Source: an uncultured Clostridia bacterium (GTDB lineage: Bacteria; Bacillota; Clostridia; Oscillospirales; Acutalibacteraceae). Taken from it: a stretch of 64,000 nucleotides of DNA. A program made the position numbers and the translations under genes. The DNA lies in the NCBI GenBank assembly GCA_937876375.1, contig CALEHY010000011.1:1-64000 (forward strand). The letters are read 5' to 3'. Shown piece after piece: positions 40,109-48,845 of the stretch; positions within the stretch are counted from its first letter, which is position 1; each line of letters opens with the position of its first letter. The notes beneath the pieces were generated by a model. The model searched no databases and had not been told where the DNA came from. It was given only the letters and a program-made list of their open reading frames with translations.

Positions 40109-40999
40109 ATGGCAAATGCAAGAGAAATCCAGAGCCGAATGAAATCGATTAAGGACACTATGAAGATAACTAATGCTATGTATATGGTGTCCTCATCGAA
40201 GCTACAAAAGGCTCGTCGAGATTTGAAAAATACAGAGCCCTTCTTTAATCTGATTCAGGACTCGCTTGCAAAGATTTTGGACGCTGCTCCAGAGGCTGGA
40301 AATGTGTTTTTTGACAAGAGGGAACGCAAGTCACCTAGCGAAAGGACCGTTGGCTACCTAGTTATCACAGCTGACAAGGGTCTTGCTGGTGCTTACAATC
40401 ACAATGTTATCAAGCTTGCAGAGAATATGGCAAAGAATGAGGAAAAGGATATGCTTTTCGTTGTTGGACAGCTTGGCAAGCACTATTTTGAGAAGCGTGA
40501 TATCCCTATTGATATCAATTTTAATTACACAGCACAAAATCCAACTATGAACAGAGCACGTAATATTGCTGGCAAGCTTGTGTCACTCTTTATGGATGGC
40601 AAGATTGATGAGGTCTATGTTATATACACTCGTATGGTCAATTCTATGACAGTCGAGGCTACTAGCCAAAGGCTTTTGCCACTAAAGGCTGATAGGATAG
40701 AAATGCACGATAACGAGCTTGTTGAAAGGTATGATAATGCTAATTTTATGCCTAATCCACAAGAGGTGTTCAACAAGATTGTGCCAGATTATGTTGCTGG
40801 CTTTGTTTATGGTGCGCTTATTGAGTCATATTGTAGTGAACACAATGCTCGCATGATGGCTATGCAGAACGCATCCGATTCTGCATCATCAATGCTTCGA
40901 GAGCTGAGCATTCAGTACAATCGTGCTCGCCAAGCTGCTATCACACAGGAGATTACAGAGGTGTGTGGTGGCGCAAAGGCAAAGAAAAGAAATGCCTAA
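40109..40999 (+). CDS. atpG: ATP synthase F1 subunit gamma
   Basis: Gamma is the central rotating shaft. The 296-residue length is typical. The N-terminal coiled-coil helix starts ANAREIQSRMKSIKDTMKITNAM, the central Rossmann-like part has LVITADKGLAGAYNHNV, and the C-terminal helix contains ENARMM-type residues (SEHNARMMAMQNASDSA) and YNRARQAAITQEITEVCGGA. It follows the fusion gene by 12 bases. Confidence 0.97.
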   Translation: MANAREIQSRMKSIKDTMKITNAMYMVSSSKLQKARRDLKNTEPFFNLIQDSLAKILDAAPEAGNVFFDKRERKSPSERTVGYLVITADKGLAGAYNHNVIKLAENMAKNEEKDMLFVVGQLGKHYFEKRDIPIDINFNYTAQNPTMNRARNIAGKLVSLFMDGKIDEVYVIYTRMVNSMTVEATSQRLLPLKADRIEMHDNELVERYDNANFMPNPQEVFNKIVPDYVAGFVYGALIESYCSEHNARMMAMQNASDSASSMLRELSIQYNRARQAAITQEITEVCGGAKAKKRNA

Positions 41000-41027
41000 T
41001 CACCCTATTATATAGGAGTTTTTTGAT

Positions 41028-42410
41028 ATGAATTATGGAAAGATTGTGCAGGTTATGGGACCTGTTGTTGACGTAGAATTTGAGGGTAGTCTACCAAAAA
41101 TCAAGGACGCTCTTGAGGTAGTCAACGGTGACAAAAGAGCTGTTATGGAGGTAGCACAGCATATTGGTGGCAACACTGTTCGCTGTATTATGCTTGCTGC
41201 GTCTGATGGTCTGTATAAGGATATGCAGGTGCTCGATACTGGCGACTCTATCAAGGTCCCAGTAGGTGAAAAGACACTTGGTAGATTGTTTAATGTTGTT
41301 GGTGAGACCATTGATGATATGCAAAAGCTTGATGATGAGGAGCATTGGTCTATCCATCGCAAGCCACCTACCTTTGATCAGCAGAGCTCTGAGGTTGAGA
41401 TTTTGGAGACAGGTATCAAGGTTATCGATTTGCTTACTCCATACCAAAAGGGTGGAAAGATCGGTCTTTTTGGTGGCGCTGGTGTTGGTAAAACTGTTCT
41501 TATTCAGGAGCTAATTACTAATGTAGCTACACAGCATGGTGGATATTCAATTTTCACTGGTGTTGGTGAGCGTTCTAGAGAGGGTAACGACCTTTGGAAC
41601 GAGATGAAAGAGTCTGGTGTTATTAACAAGACAGCGCTTGTGTTCGGCCAGATGAATGAGCCACCTGGAGCTCGTATGCGTGTTGCAGAAACTGGACTTA
41701 CTATGGCAGAATATTTTCGTGATAGAGAAAATCAAGATGTTCTGCTATTCATTGATAATATTTTTAGATTTATCCAAGCTGGTTCGGAGGTATCTGCTTT
41801 GCTTGGCAGAATGCCATCAGCCGTTGGATATCAGCCTACACTAGCTACTGACGTTGGTGAGCTTCAAGAGCGTATTACCTCTACAAAGAATGGCTCTATC
41901 ACCTCTGTTCAAGCAGTTTATGTACCTGCTGATGACCTTACTGATCCTGCTCCAGCGACAACATTTGCCCATTTGGACGCTACTACTGTATTGTCCAGAA
42001 AGATAGTAGAAAAGGGTATATATCCTGCTGTTGACCCATTGGAGTCTAACTCTCGTATTCTTGAGGCTGACGTTGTTGGTGAGGAACATTATGAGGTTGC
42101 TCGTCGAGTTCAAGAGTATCTGCAAAAATATAAGGAGCTACAGGATATTATCGCTATTCTTGGTATGGAGGAGCTGTCTGATGAGGATAAGCTTGCTGTA
42201 TTCCGTGCTAGAAAGATAGAAAAATTCTTGTCACAGCCATTCCATGTTGCTGAAACATTTACTGGCTTAGCTGGTGTTTATGTTCCACTAAAGGAGTCAA
42301 TCCGTGGATTTAAGGCTATCGTTGATGGCGAGGTTGATGATTTGCCAGAGATGGCATTCTTCAATGTCGGCACAATTGATGATGCTATTGAAAAGGCAAA
42401 AACACTGTAA
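41028..42410 (+). CDS. atpD: ATP synthase F1 subunit beta
   Basis: Beta holds the catalytic nucleotide sites. The 460-residue length is normal. The P-loop is GLFGGAGVGKTVLIQELI, with the catalytic glutamate in GVGERSREGNDLW. The signature PAVDPLESNSR and the DELSEED-like loop EELSDEDKL are present. The start ATG 41028 follows TAGGAG. Confidence 0.98.
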   Translation: MNYGKIVQVMGPVVDVEFEGSLPKIKDALEVVNGDKRAVMEVAQHIGGNTVRCIMLAASDGLYKDMQVLDTGDSIKVPVGEKTLGRLFNVVGETIDDMQKLDDEEHWSIHRKPPTFDQQSSEVEILETGIKVIDLLTPYQKGGKIGLFGGAGVGKTVLIQELITNVATQHGGYSIFTGVGERSREGNDLWNEMKESGVINKTALVFGQMNEPPGARMRVAETGLTMAEYFRDRENQDVLLFIDNIFRFIQAGSEVSALLGRMPSAVGYQPTLATDVGELQERITSTKNGSITSVQAVYVPADDLTDPAPATTFAHLDATTVLSRKIVEKGIYPAVDPLESNSRILEADVVGEEHYEVARRVQEYLQKYKELQDIIAILGMEELSDEDKLAVFRARKIEKFLSQPFHVAETFTGLAGVYVPLKESIRGFKAIVDGEVDDLPEMAFFNVGTIDDAIEKAKTL

Positions 42411-42421
42411 CGAGGTGCGAT

Positions 42422-42835
42422 ATGGCTACATTTAATTTGAAGGTTGTTGCATCTAACAAGGTGTTTTTTGATGGCGAATGCAATAGCATTGTTCTGCCAG
42501 TTGCTGACGGTGGATTGTGTGGCTTTCTTGCTAATCATGAGAACACTGTTGCACCTGTCGAGTTTGGTGAAATGAAGATAGTTACTGCTGATAATGAGGA
42601 GATTGTGGCATTTGTTGGCTCTGGATTTTTTGAGTTTTTTGACAACAATGCTAGCCTTGTTTGCATCTCTGCAGAGCTACCACATGAGATAGACAAACGT
42701 CGTGCAGAGGAGGCAAAGCTACGAGCAGAGGAGGAGCTTCGTCAAGAACGCTCTATCTATGAGTACCATCAGAGCAAGGCTGACCTAGCTCGTGCTATGG
42801 AGCGACTAAAGGTAAAAAATCGACATGAAATATAA
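42422..42835 (+). CDS. atpC: ATP synthase F1 subunit epsilon
   Basis: Epsilon couples the rotor to beta and can inhibit ATP hydrolysis. The 137-residue protein has the N-terminal beta-sandwich (FNLKVVASNKVFFDGECNSI...GFLANHENTVAPV) and the C-terminal helical pair (DKRRAEEAKLRAEEELRQER). It is the last gene of the operon, with a strong terminator overlapping its end. Confidence 0.96.
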   Translation: MATFNLKVVASNKVFFDGECNSIVLPVADGGLCGFLANHENTVAPVEFGEMKIVTADNEEIVAFVGSGFFEFFDNNASLVCISAELPHEIDKRRAEEAKLRAEEELRQERSIYEYHQSKADLARAMERLKVKNRHEI

Positions 42836-42866
42836 AAAGAGGCGAACACAGTTCGCCTCTTTTTGA
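42834..42866 (+). terminator. terminator of the ATP synthase operon
   Basis: The 14-bp stem AAAAAGAGGCGAAC / GTTCGCCTCTTTTT has a 3-base loop, begins at the atpC stop codon and ends in a T-run. The minus strand also has a T-run, so it may serve the convergent glycosyltransferase gene. Confidence 0.9.
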
Positions 42867-42878
42867 TTTAGAATTTGT

Positions 42879-44069
42879 CTAGTATTTGTACTTTTCTTTT
42901 GGCTTAGATTTGAATGCATCGATAACAATTTGGTATCTGTTGTATGCGTTTTTGATACTGTCCTCCCAGCTGATATATATATCATTTTGGGCATTGATGC
43001 CGACCCTCTGTAGTAGATCTTTGTTATCAATGATTTGGTCAATTTTTGATGCAACAGAATGTGCTGTTTCAAAGCAGATAAATCCAGTTTGAGCATCGAT
43101 GATACCCTCTGACGCACAGCTACCGTCCACCAAAATAGCTGGAGTTGCTGACGCAGCAGCCTCTCTAACTACTAGTCCGTTGGTGTCAAACTGTGATGGA
43201 AAGACTAGTAAATCAGCAGCGCTATAGTATATCTGTAGCTCGTGTCTGTCTAGTAGCTGACCTGTGTATATTACCTTGTCGTCTAGCATCAGCTTTCGTG
43301 TGTATTTTTTGATAGCCTGCTCATCTGGACCCATACCGATCATTATCATACGGTAATCTCTGCCACGGTCCTTTAGTAGCTTGCAAGCGTCGAGAATGAT
43401 TTTGATATTCTTGTACCACATCATTCGACCAACAAAGATGAGAATTGGCACATCCTCTGGGATATTGTGTTTGCGTCTAATCATGGCGTGGTCGTCATCA
43501 GTGCAGTGCACCTTTGGCAAATCACAGCCATTTGGCATAACTACATAGTCACCGTCATATCCTACCTTGCGTAGTGATTCTGCCGTGCCCTTGCTGGTTA
43601 CCCATACTTCGTCAGCACTCTTGATATTGTTGAGAAGAAAACCGTATGCTCTGTGACGGAGCGCATATGTAGGTATTCTTTGGTCAAAGTCGTACTCATA
43701 TTTTGTATGATAAGTTAGTATCTGTGGGATACGGTGTATTCTGTTTATTCTTCTAAAAAAGTAGCTCGTAGCAATAGGACAGTGCGAATGTAGGACGTCA
43801 AAATCCTTTGCGATGATATCGGTAGCAAATTCCTCTTTGAATGGCCAGCCTACTGGGTATCCCTCGCCAAAGGTGAACAAGCTCTTGTATCTGTATATCT
43901 CATATGGATATTTATAGTCCTCTTGGTTAGGATTCTTTGGTGTGACAACAACAGCCTTACCAAGCTGGTTATTGATGATATCAGCATAGCACTTTGCTAC
44001 AGTGCTGGTGCCATCTATTGTTGGGGGGAATGCCTCTGTTCCTATTGCAATTTTTAGCTTATTACTCAT
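42879..44069 (-). CDS. GT4-family glycosyltransferase
   Basis: A 396-residue GT-B fold glycosyltransferase. The start is probably ATG 44069 (MSNKLKIAIG); the ATG 18 bases upstream lies about 9 bases after the -10 box and would be leaderless. The N-terminal domain opens KIAIGTEAFPPTIDGTSTVAKC, with the family's HSHCPIATSY. The C-terminal donor domain has PNGCDLPKV, FVGRMMWYKN and the EX7E-type segment FDTNGLVVREAAASATPAIL. Closest known roles are diacylglycerol glucosyltransferase or mannosyltransferase in glycolipid synthesis, but the acceptor is not determinable here. Confidence 0.85.
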   Translation of the reverse strand: MSNKLKIAIGTEAFPPTIDGTSTVAKCYADIINNQLGKAVVVTPKNPNQEDYKYPYEIYRYKSLFTFGEGYPVGWPFKEEFATDIIAKDFDVLHSHCPIATSYFFRRINRIHRIPQILTYHTKYEYDFDQRIPTYALRHRAYGFLLNNIKSADEVWVTSKGTAESLRKVGYDGDYVVMPNGCDLPKVHCTDDDHAMIRRKHNIPEDVPILIFVGRMMWYKNIKIILDACKLLKDRGRDYRMIMIGMGPDEQAIKKYTRKLMLDDKVIYTGQLLDRHELQIYYSAADLLVFPSQFDTNGLVVREAAASATPAILVDGSCASEGIIDAQTGFICFETAHSVASKIDQIIDNKDLLQRVGINAQNDIYISWEDSIKNAYNRYQIVIDAFKSKPKEKYKY

Positions 44070-44151
44070 ACAGATTTGTCCATTCATTTTTTTGACATTA
44101 TACCACAGTGAGAATTAAATGTAAATCACATTAAAAATAATTTATATTTAC

Positions 44152-44180
44152 TTGATAAATCCACCAATATAATATATAAT
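44152..44180 (+). promoter_or_regulatory. hprK promoter
   Basis: TTGATA (44152-44157), 17 bases and TATAAT (44175-44180), 31 bases before hprK. A minus-strand promoter for the glycosyltransferase (TTTACA, 17 bases, TATAAT) lies just to the left, in the 44097-44127 region. Confidence 0.7.
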
Positions 44181-44210
44181 AAATACTGACTAAATATAAG
44201 GAGTGGTTTA

Positions 44211-45176
44211 ATGGCAGAGCAATATTTTGTTACTCTTGAAAAAATCATTCAGCGACACGATTTGGAGATAGTTTATGTTCCAAAATCTGCCGACGAGATA
44301 AAAATTATTACTAATGAAGTTAATCGTCCTGGTATCGTGCTTACTGGATATACTGATTACTTTGATCCATTGAGAATACAGATTCTTGGTTGGACAGAGC
44401 TCGGATTTTTGCAGAATATGTCCGATGAGGAAAGGGACAGAGCGCTTGGCTACTGGCTAGGGCTTCATCCAGCTGCAGCAGTTGTTACCAGAGGACTGGA
44501 GATACCAGATTATTTTGTTAACGCTTGCAAGAAATATGAGGTGCCATTGCTCCTCACTGATGAGGAAACGTCGCCATTTTTGGCATCACTTATCGCATTT
44601 TTGAACAGAGAGCTTGCTCCTCGTATCACTCGTCACGGAGTGCTAGTTGAGGTTTATGGTGAGGGTATTCTCATCGTTGGCGAGTCTGGTGCTGGTAAGA
44701 GCGAAACAGCTATTGAGCTTATCAAGCGTGGTCATCGTCTTATCGCTGATGACGCTGTTGAGATAAGAAAGGTGAATGATACCACATTGGAGGGCTCATC
44801 ACCTAGCAATATTCGTCACTTTATTGAGCTTAGAGGTATCGGTATTGTTAACGCTCGTCGTATTTTTGGTATGGGTGCTGTAAAACAGCAGGAGCGTATC
44901 AATATGGTAATTCAGCTTGAGGATTGGGACTCAACAAAGGCTTATGACCGTCTTGGTCTTGATAACGAGTATGTCAAGATTTTGGACGTTAAGGTGCCAG
45001 TTATTACAGTGCCTATCACTCCTGGACGAAACCTTGCTGTTATTGTTGAGACGGCTGCTATGAACAACCGTCAAAAGAAGATGGGCTACAATGGAGCTCG
45101 TGAGTTAATGAATTCCTTGGGTATGGACGATGTTGAGCCTACCGATAAGGAACTAGAAATTTGGACAAATTCATAA
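44211..45176 (+). CDS. hprK: HPr kinase/phosphorylase
   Basis: HprK phosphorylates HPr on serine 46 in response to glycolytic intermediates and controls catabolite repression through CcpA. The 321-residue length is normal. The P-loop is GESGAGKSETAIELIKRGH near residue 155, followed by LIADDAVEIR and the K-family signature GIGIVNARRIFGMGAV. An LTGYTDYFDPLRIQILGWTELGF stretch (two halves) marks the N-terminal domain. It sits upstream of glucokinase and murB. No HPr or PTS gene is in the window. Confidence 0.96.
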   Translation: MAEQYFVTLEKIIQRHDLEIVYVPKSADEIKIITNEVNRPGIVLTGYTDYFDPLRIQILGWTELGFLQNMSDEERDRALGYWLGLHPAAAVVTRGLEIPDYFVNACKKYEVPLLLTDEETSPFLASLIAFLNRELAPRITRHGVLVEVYGEGILIVGESGAGKSETAIELIKRGHRLIADDAVEIRKVNDTTLEGSSPSNIRHFIELRGIGIVNARRIFGMGAVKQQERINMVIQLEDWDSTKAYDRLGLDNEYVKILDVKVPVITVPITPGRNLAVIVETAAMNNRQKKMGYNGARELMNSLGMDDVEPTDKELEIWTNS

Positions 45177-45194
45177 TTATGAGGAGATAAAACT

Positions 45195-46145
45195 ATGTAT
45201 ACTATTGGAATTGATTTAGGTGGAACAAATATCGTGTCAGCTGTTGTTGACGAGAAATATAACATTATTGCAAAGTCAAAGACACCTACTGCTATGCCAC
45301 GCTCTGCAGAGGAAATTTTTGATGATATCGCTAGAGTATCAAAGGAAGCAATGGAAGAGGCTGGACTAACTATTGCTGATATCGACTCTGTTGGTCTTGG
45401 CACTCCTGGTACTGTTAATGCAGAGGGTGTTATCGAGTATGCTAACAACCTTGGATTTGACCATATCCCAGCAAAACAAATGCTTATCGACCGTCTTGGC
45501 TGTGAGAAAGTGTTCATCGCTAACGATGCTAACTGTGCAGCACTTGGAGAGGCTTATGCTGGTTGTGGTAATGGCGCAAAGAATTTTGTCGCTGTAACAC
45601 TTGGTACTGGCGTTGGCTCTGGTGTTATCGTTGATGGTAAGATTTGTACTGGTGTTAACGGTGCTGGTGGTGAGTGTGGCCATATGGTTATCGTTGTTGA
45701 CGGCGAGGATTGCACCTGTGGTCGTAAGGGCTGTTGGGAAGCTTATGCATCTGCTACAGCACTTATTAATCAGACAAAGGCTGCTATGCAGGAGTACCCA
45801 GATTCTGTTATGCACGATTTAGCAAAGGAAGAGGGCAAGGTATCTGGCAGAACAGCATTTGACGCTATGCGTCGTGGCGATATCGCTGGTATCAAGGTAG
45901 TAGATAAGTACATAAAGTATGTATCTTGTGGTGTAATTAACCTTGTTAATGCACTACAGCCAGAGGTTATCTGCATCGGTGGTGGTATCTGTAATGAGGG
46001 TGAAACTCTTCTTAGACCACTTCGCAGATATGTTGAGGCAGAGAGATACAGCGTTTATTCTAAAATTCAGACCAAGATTGTAAAGGCACAGCTAGGCAAC
46101 GATGCTGGTATTATCGGTGCAGCAATCCTTGGTGTTGTTGACTAA
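45195..46145 (+). CDS. glcK: glucokinase (ROK family)
   Basis: A 316-residue ROK-family sugar kinase, most likely glucokinase. The ATP phosphate loop is IGIDLGGTNIVSAVVD, the catalytic segment is IANDANCAALGEA, and the zinc motif is CTCGRKGCWEAYAS (CxCGxxGCxE). HMVIVVDG precedes the zinc motif, with the histidine as a further ligand. The start ATG 45195 follows GAGGAGAT. It lies 18 bases after hprK, linking sugar entry with catabolite control. Other hexoses cannot be excluded. Confidence 0.93.
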   Translation: MYTIGIDLGGTNIVSAVVDEKYNIIAKSKTPTAMPRSAEEIFDDIARVSKEAMEEAGLTIADIDSVGLGTPGTVNAEGVIEYANNLGFDHIPAKQMLIDRLGCEKVFIANDANCAALGEAYAGCGNGAKNFVAVTLGTGVGSGVIVDGKICTGVNGAGGECGHMVIVVDGEDCTCGRKGCWEAYASATALINQTKAAMQEYPDSVMHDLAKEEGKVSGRTAFDAMRRGDIAGIKVVDKYIKYVSCGVINLVNALQPEVICIGGGICNEGETLLRPLRRYVEAERYSVYSKIQTKIVKAQLGNDAGIIGAAILGVVD

Positions 46146-46158
46146 TTTGGTGATTTGA

Positions 46159-47058
46159 TTGGATAGATTAATTGATTTAGCAAAAGAGCTTGGTTGCAAT
46201 TATGCCGAAAATGAGCCTATGTCAGCTCATACCACATTTAAAATTGGTGGTCCAGCAAGACTAATCGTGTATCCAAAGAGTAGCGATGACGTGTCTGCGT
46301 TTGTTAAACTATGTAGAGAGCTTGGTGTTCGCTATATGGCTGTTGGTAATGGCTCTAATATGCTAGTGTCGGATGATGGCATAGATGCTTGCATCATCAT
46401 GCTTGACAAGGATTTTTCTGATATATGGCTTGTTGATGAGACAACAATTTTTGTTGAAGCTGGTGCTTCACTGATGAAACTTTGTCGTTTTGCACTTGAT
46501 AACGAGTTGACTGGCCTAGAGTTTGCATATGGTATTCCTGGCTCATGTGGTGGTGCTGCCTTTATGAATGCTGGCGCTTATGGTGGAGAGATGAAGGACG
46601 TTCTCTATAAGTGTGAGCATATTGACGCTGATGGTAACACTGGCTCACTAGAGGGCGATGACCTACAGCTAGGATATCGTCATTCAGCATATTATGACAA
46701 CGGCTGTATTGTTGTTGGCTTGTACCTAAAGCTACAAAAAGGCAATAAGGACGAGATTAAGGCAAAGATGAACGACCTCATCGGTAGAAGAAAGGATAAG
46801 CAGCCACTTGAATATCCATCTGCTGGCTCAACCTTTAAACGCCCAGAGGGATATTTTGCTGGTGCTCTTATAGAACAATGCAACCTTAAGGGCTATAGCG
46901 TTGGTGGTGCTCAGGTTAGCGAGAAACATGCTGGCTTTGTCATCAATAAGGGTGACGCAACCTGTAAGGACGTGCTAGAGCTATGCAACTACGTTTCAAA
47001 GACAGTGTTTGAGGAGACTGGCGTTGAGATGGAGATGGAGATTAGAGTTAGTCGCTAG
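46159..47058 (+). CDS. murB: UDP-N-acetylenolpyruvoylglucosamine reductase
   Basis: MurB reduces UDP-GlcNAc-enolpyruvate to UDP-MurNAc, the second step of peptidoglycan precursor synthesis, with FAD and NADPH. The 299-residue length fits the short (type II) form. Marks are MSAHTTFKIGGPARLIV, GNGSNMLVSD, the SCGGAAFMNAGAYG region and YPSAGSTFKRPEGYFAGALIE with the catalytic serine. The start appears to be TTG 46159 with GGTGAT just upstream; no ATG is better placed. Confidence 0.95.
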   Translation: MDRLIDLAKELGCNYAENEPMSAHTTFKIGGPARLIVYPKSSDDVSAFVKLCRELGVRYMAVGNGSNMLVSDDGIDACIIMLDKDFSDIWLVDETTIFVEAGASLMKLCRFALDNELTGLEFAYGIPGSCGGAAFMNAGAYGGEMKDVLYKCEHIDADGNTGSLEGDDLQLGYRHSAYYDNGCIVVGLYLKLQKGNKDEIKAKMNDLIGRRKDKQPLEYPSAGSTFKRPEGYFAGALIEQCNLKGYSVGGAQVSEKHAGFVINKGDATCKDVLELCNYVSKTVFEETGVEMEMEIRVSR

Positions 47059-47078
47059 AAACTAAACGGAGTTTTATT

Positions 47079-47939
47079 ATGAAGGAAATAGTATTTTTAA
47101 CCGGTGTATCTGGAGCAGGCAAGTCGACTGCTATGAGTTTTTTGGAGGACGTTGGATACTACTGTATTGATAATATGCCTGCAGAGCTCGTAGAGGTGTT
47201 TTTATCTCTTATGGATACCTCGGATAAGTATAATAAGATTGCAATCGTGACTGACGTTCGTTCAAAGGGCGTTTTTGACGCATTTCAAAAGTCTGTTGAG
47301 AGCCTAAAGGACGATGATGCTAGTGTTAAGGTTATCTACCTTGATATTAAGAATCATGTTGCGCTAAAGAGATATAAGCTGACTAGAAGAAAGCACCCAT
47401 ATGCTGATAAATTTAATGGTGCAATTGAGGATGCATTGAATTATGAAAAAGAGGTGCTAGCTCCAGTTAGACAGAGTGCTGACTATGTTGTCGATACCTC
47501 AGATATGACCTCTCCAGAGCTGAGGAGTAGATTGTCCCAAATCCTTATTGGAGAGGACAAGAATGTTATGAATCTCCATGTTATGTCCTTTGGATTTAAG
47601 CATGGTGTTCCTACTGATGCTGACTTTGTACTTGACGTTCGATGCCTACCTAATCCATATTGGGTGGAGAAACTTCGTCCTATGTCTGGTCTTGACCAAG
47701 AGGTGTATGATTATGTGTTCAGCTTTGACCAGTCACACGAGCTACTAGATAAGCTAAAGGATCTGCTTGATTTTCTAAACCCACTTTACATAAAAGAAGG
47801 CAAGAGTCAGCTAGTTATTGCTATCGGTTGTACTGGTGGAAATCATCGTAGTGTTGCAATTGCAGAGGCTTTGGCAAAGTATTTTAGCAGAAAATGGGAT
47901 AATGTTACTGTAAATCATAGAGATATTAATAGGAGATAA
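47079..47939 (+). CDS. rapZ: RapZ-family nucleotide-binding protein (YvcJ)
   Basis: A 286-residue P-loop protein of the RapZ/YvcJ family. RapZ of E. coli is an adapter that directs RNase E to a small RNA, while YvcJ of Bacillus hydrolyses GTP and affects competence; the role here is unproven. The Walker A is GVSGAGKSTAMSFLEDVG at the start, with DVRSKGVFDAF in the middle and the C-terminal signature VIAIGCTGGNHRSVAIAEAL. whiA follows after 8 bases. In most Firmicutes yvcK lies between these two; it is absent here. Confidence 0.94.
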   Translation: MKEIVFLTGVSGAGKSTAMSFLEDVGYYCIDNMPAELVEVFLSLMDTSDKYNKIAIVTDVRSKGVFDAFQKSVESLKDDDASVKVIYLDIKNHVALKRYKLTRRKHPYADKFNGAIEDALNYEKEVLAPVRQSADYVVDTSDMTSPELRSRLSQILIGEDKNVMNLHVMSFGFKHGVPTDADFVLDVRCLPNPYWVEKLRPMSGLDQEVYDYVFSFDQSHELLDKLKDLLDFLNPLYIKEGKSQLVIAIGCTGGNHRSVAIAEALAKYFSRKWDNVTVNHRDINRR

Positions 47940-47947
47940 GGGCAAAA

Positions 47948-48841
47948 ATGACCTTTTCATCACAGGTAAAGAATGAACTTGTAAAAATAGAATATGATAA
48001 TCAGTGTTGCAAAAGGAGTCTGCTCTATGGCATGGCTCTTTTTTCAAAGGCTTTTTCGTTTAGAGAGATTGCTTTTCAGACAGAGAATGAGGCTACAGCA
48101 CTACTGTTCAAAAGTTTATTAAAGGAGCTTTGTTATATAGAAGTCGGCATATCTGTTTCTCCGTCTGGCAAGAGCTTTTCTATATTGATTGACGATAGTG
48201 CTACTGCATCAAAGCTGATGACATATTTTGGTCACGATAGGACTGAAACTAGCCTAAAGGTGAATGTTTCTAATTTTAGCTGTCAGGCGTGTCAAAATGC
48301 ATTTGTCGCTGGCGCATTCTTGTCTTGTGGCACCGTGTCATCCCCACAGAAGAATTATCATCTTGAGTTTTCTGTGGCATATATGAACTTGTCGAAGAGC
48401 TTTGTTACTCTGCTTCAAGAGATGGAGCTTAGCCCAAGGATGACTAATCGCAAGGGCTATCATATCATTTATTTCAAAGAGAGTGAGCAGATAGAGGACT
48501 TTTTGTACATAATGGGCGCTAGCTCTGCTATGTTCGAGATGATGAATATCAAGATTGTCAAGGAGATACGCAATTCTGCCAATCGAAAGGCTAATTGTGA
48601 AACTGCAAATATTGACAAAATGATAAGAGCAGCGTCACCACAGATATCTGCAATATTAAAAATTCAAGACAAAAAGGGACTGGACTACCTTCCAGCATCC
48701 CTAAAGGAAATGGCAGAGATTAGACTCGATAATCCTGAAATGTCTCTGCAAGAGTTGACTGAAATGTTCGACCCACCACTGTCAAAGAGTGGTGTAAACC
48801 ATAGATTAAAGAAACTTGTTAAGATAGCAGAGGAGCTATAG
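47948..48841 (+). CDS. whiA: DNA-binding protein WhiA
   Basis: WhiA is a sporulation/cell-division regulator with an N-terminal LAGLIDADG-like homing-endonuclease fold and a C-terminal helix-turn-helix. The 297-residue length is typical. Marks are CCKRSLLYGMALFSKAF, FVAGAFLSCGTVSSPQKNYHLEF, NIKIVKEIRNSANRKANCETAN, and the C-terminal HTH LTEMFDPPLSKSGVNHRLKK. In Bacillus and Streptomyces it affects Z-ring assembly. It lies between rapZ and dnaE. Confidence 0.95.
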   Translation: MTFSSQVKNELVKIEYDNQCCKRSLLYGMALFSKAFSFREIAFQTENEATALLFKSLLKELCYIEVGISVSPSGKSFSILIDDSATASKLMTYFGHDRTETSLKVNVSNFSCQACQNAFVAGAFLSCGTVSSPQKNYHLEFSVAYMNLSKSFVTLLQEMELSPRMTNRKGYHIIYFKESEQIEDFLYIMGASSAMFEMMNIKIVKEIRNSANRKANCETANIDKMIRAASPQISAILKIQDKKGLDYLPASLKEMAEIRLDNPEMSLQELTEMFDPPLSKSGVNHRLKKLVKIAEEL

Positions 48842-48845
48842 TCGT

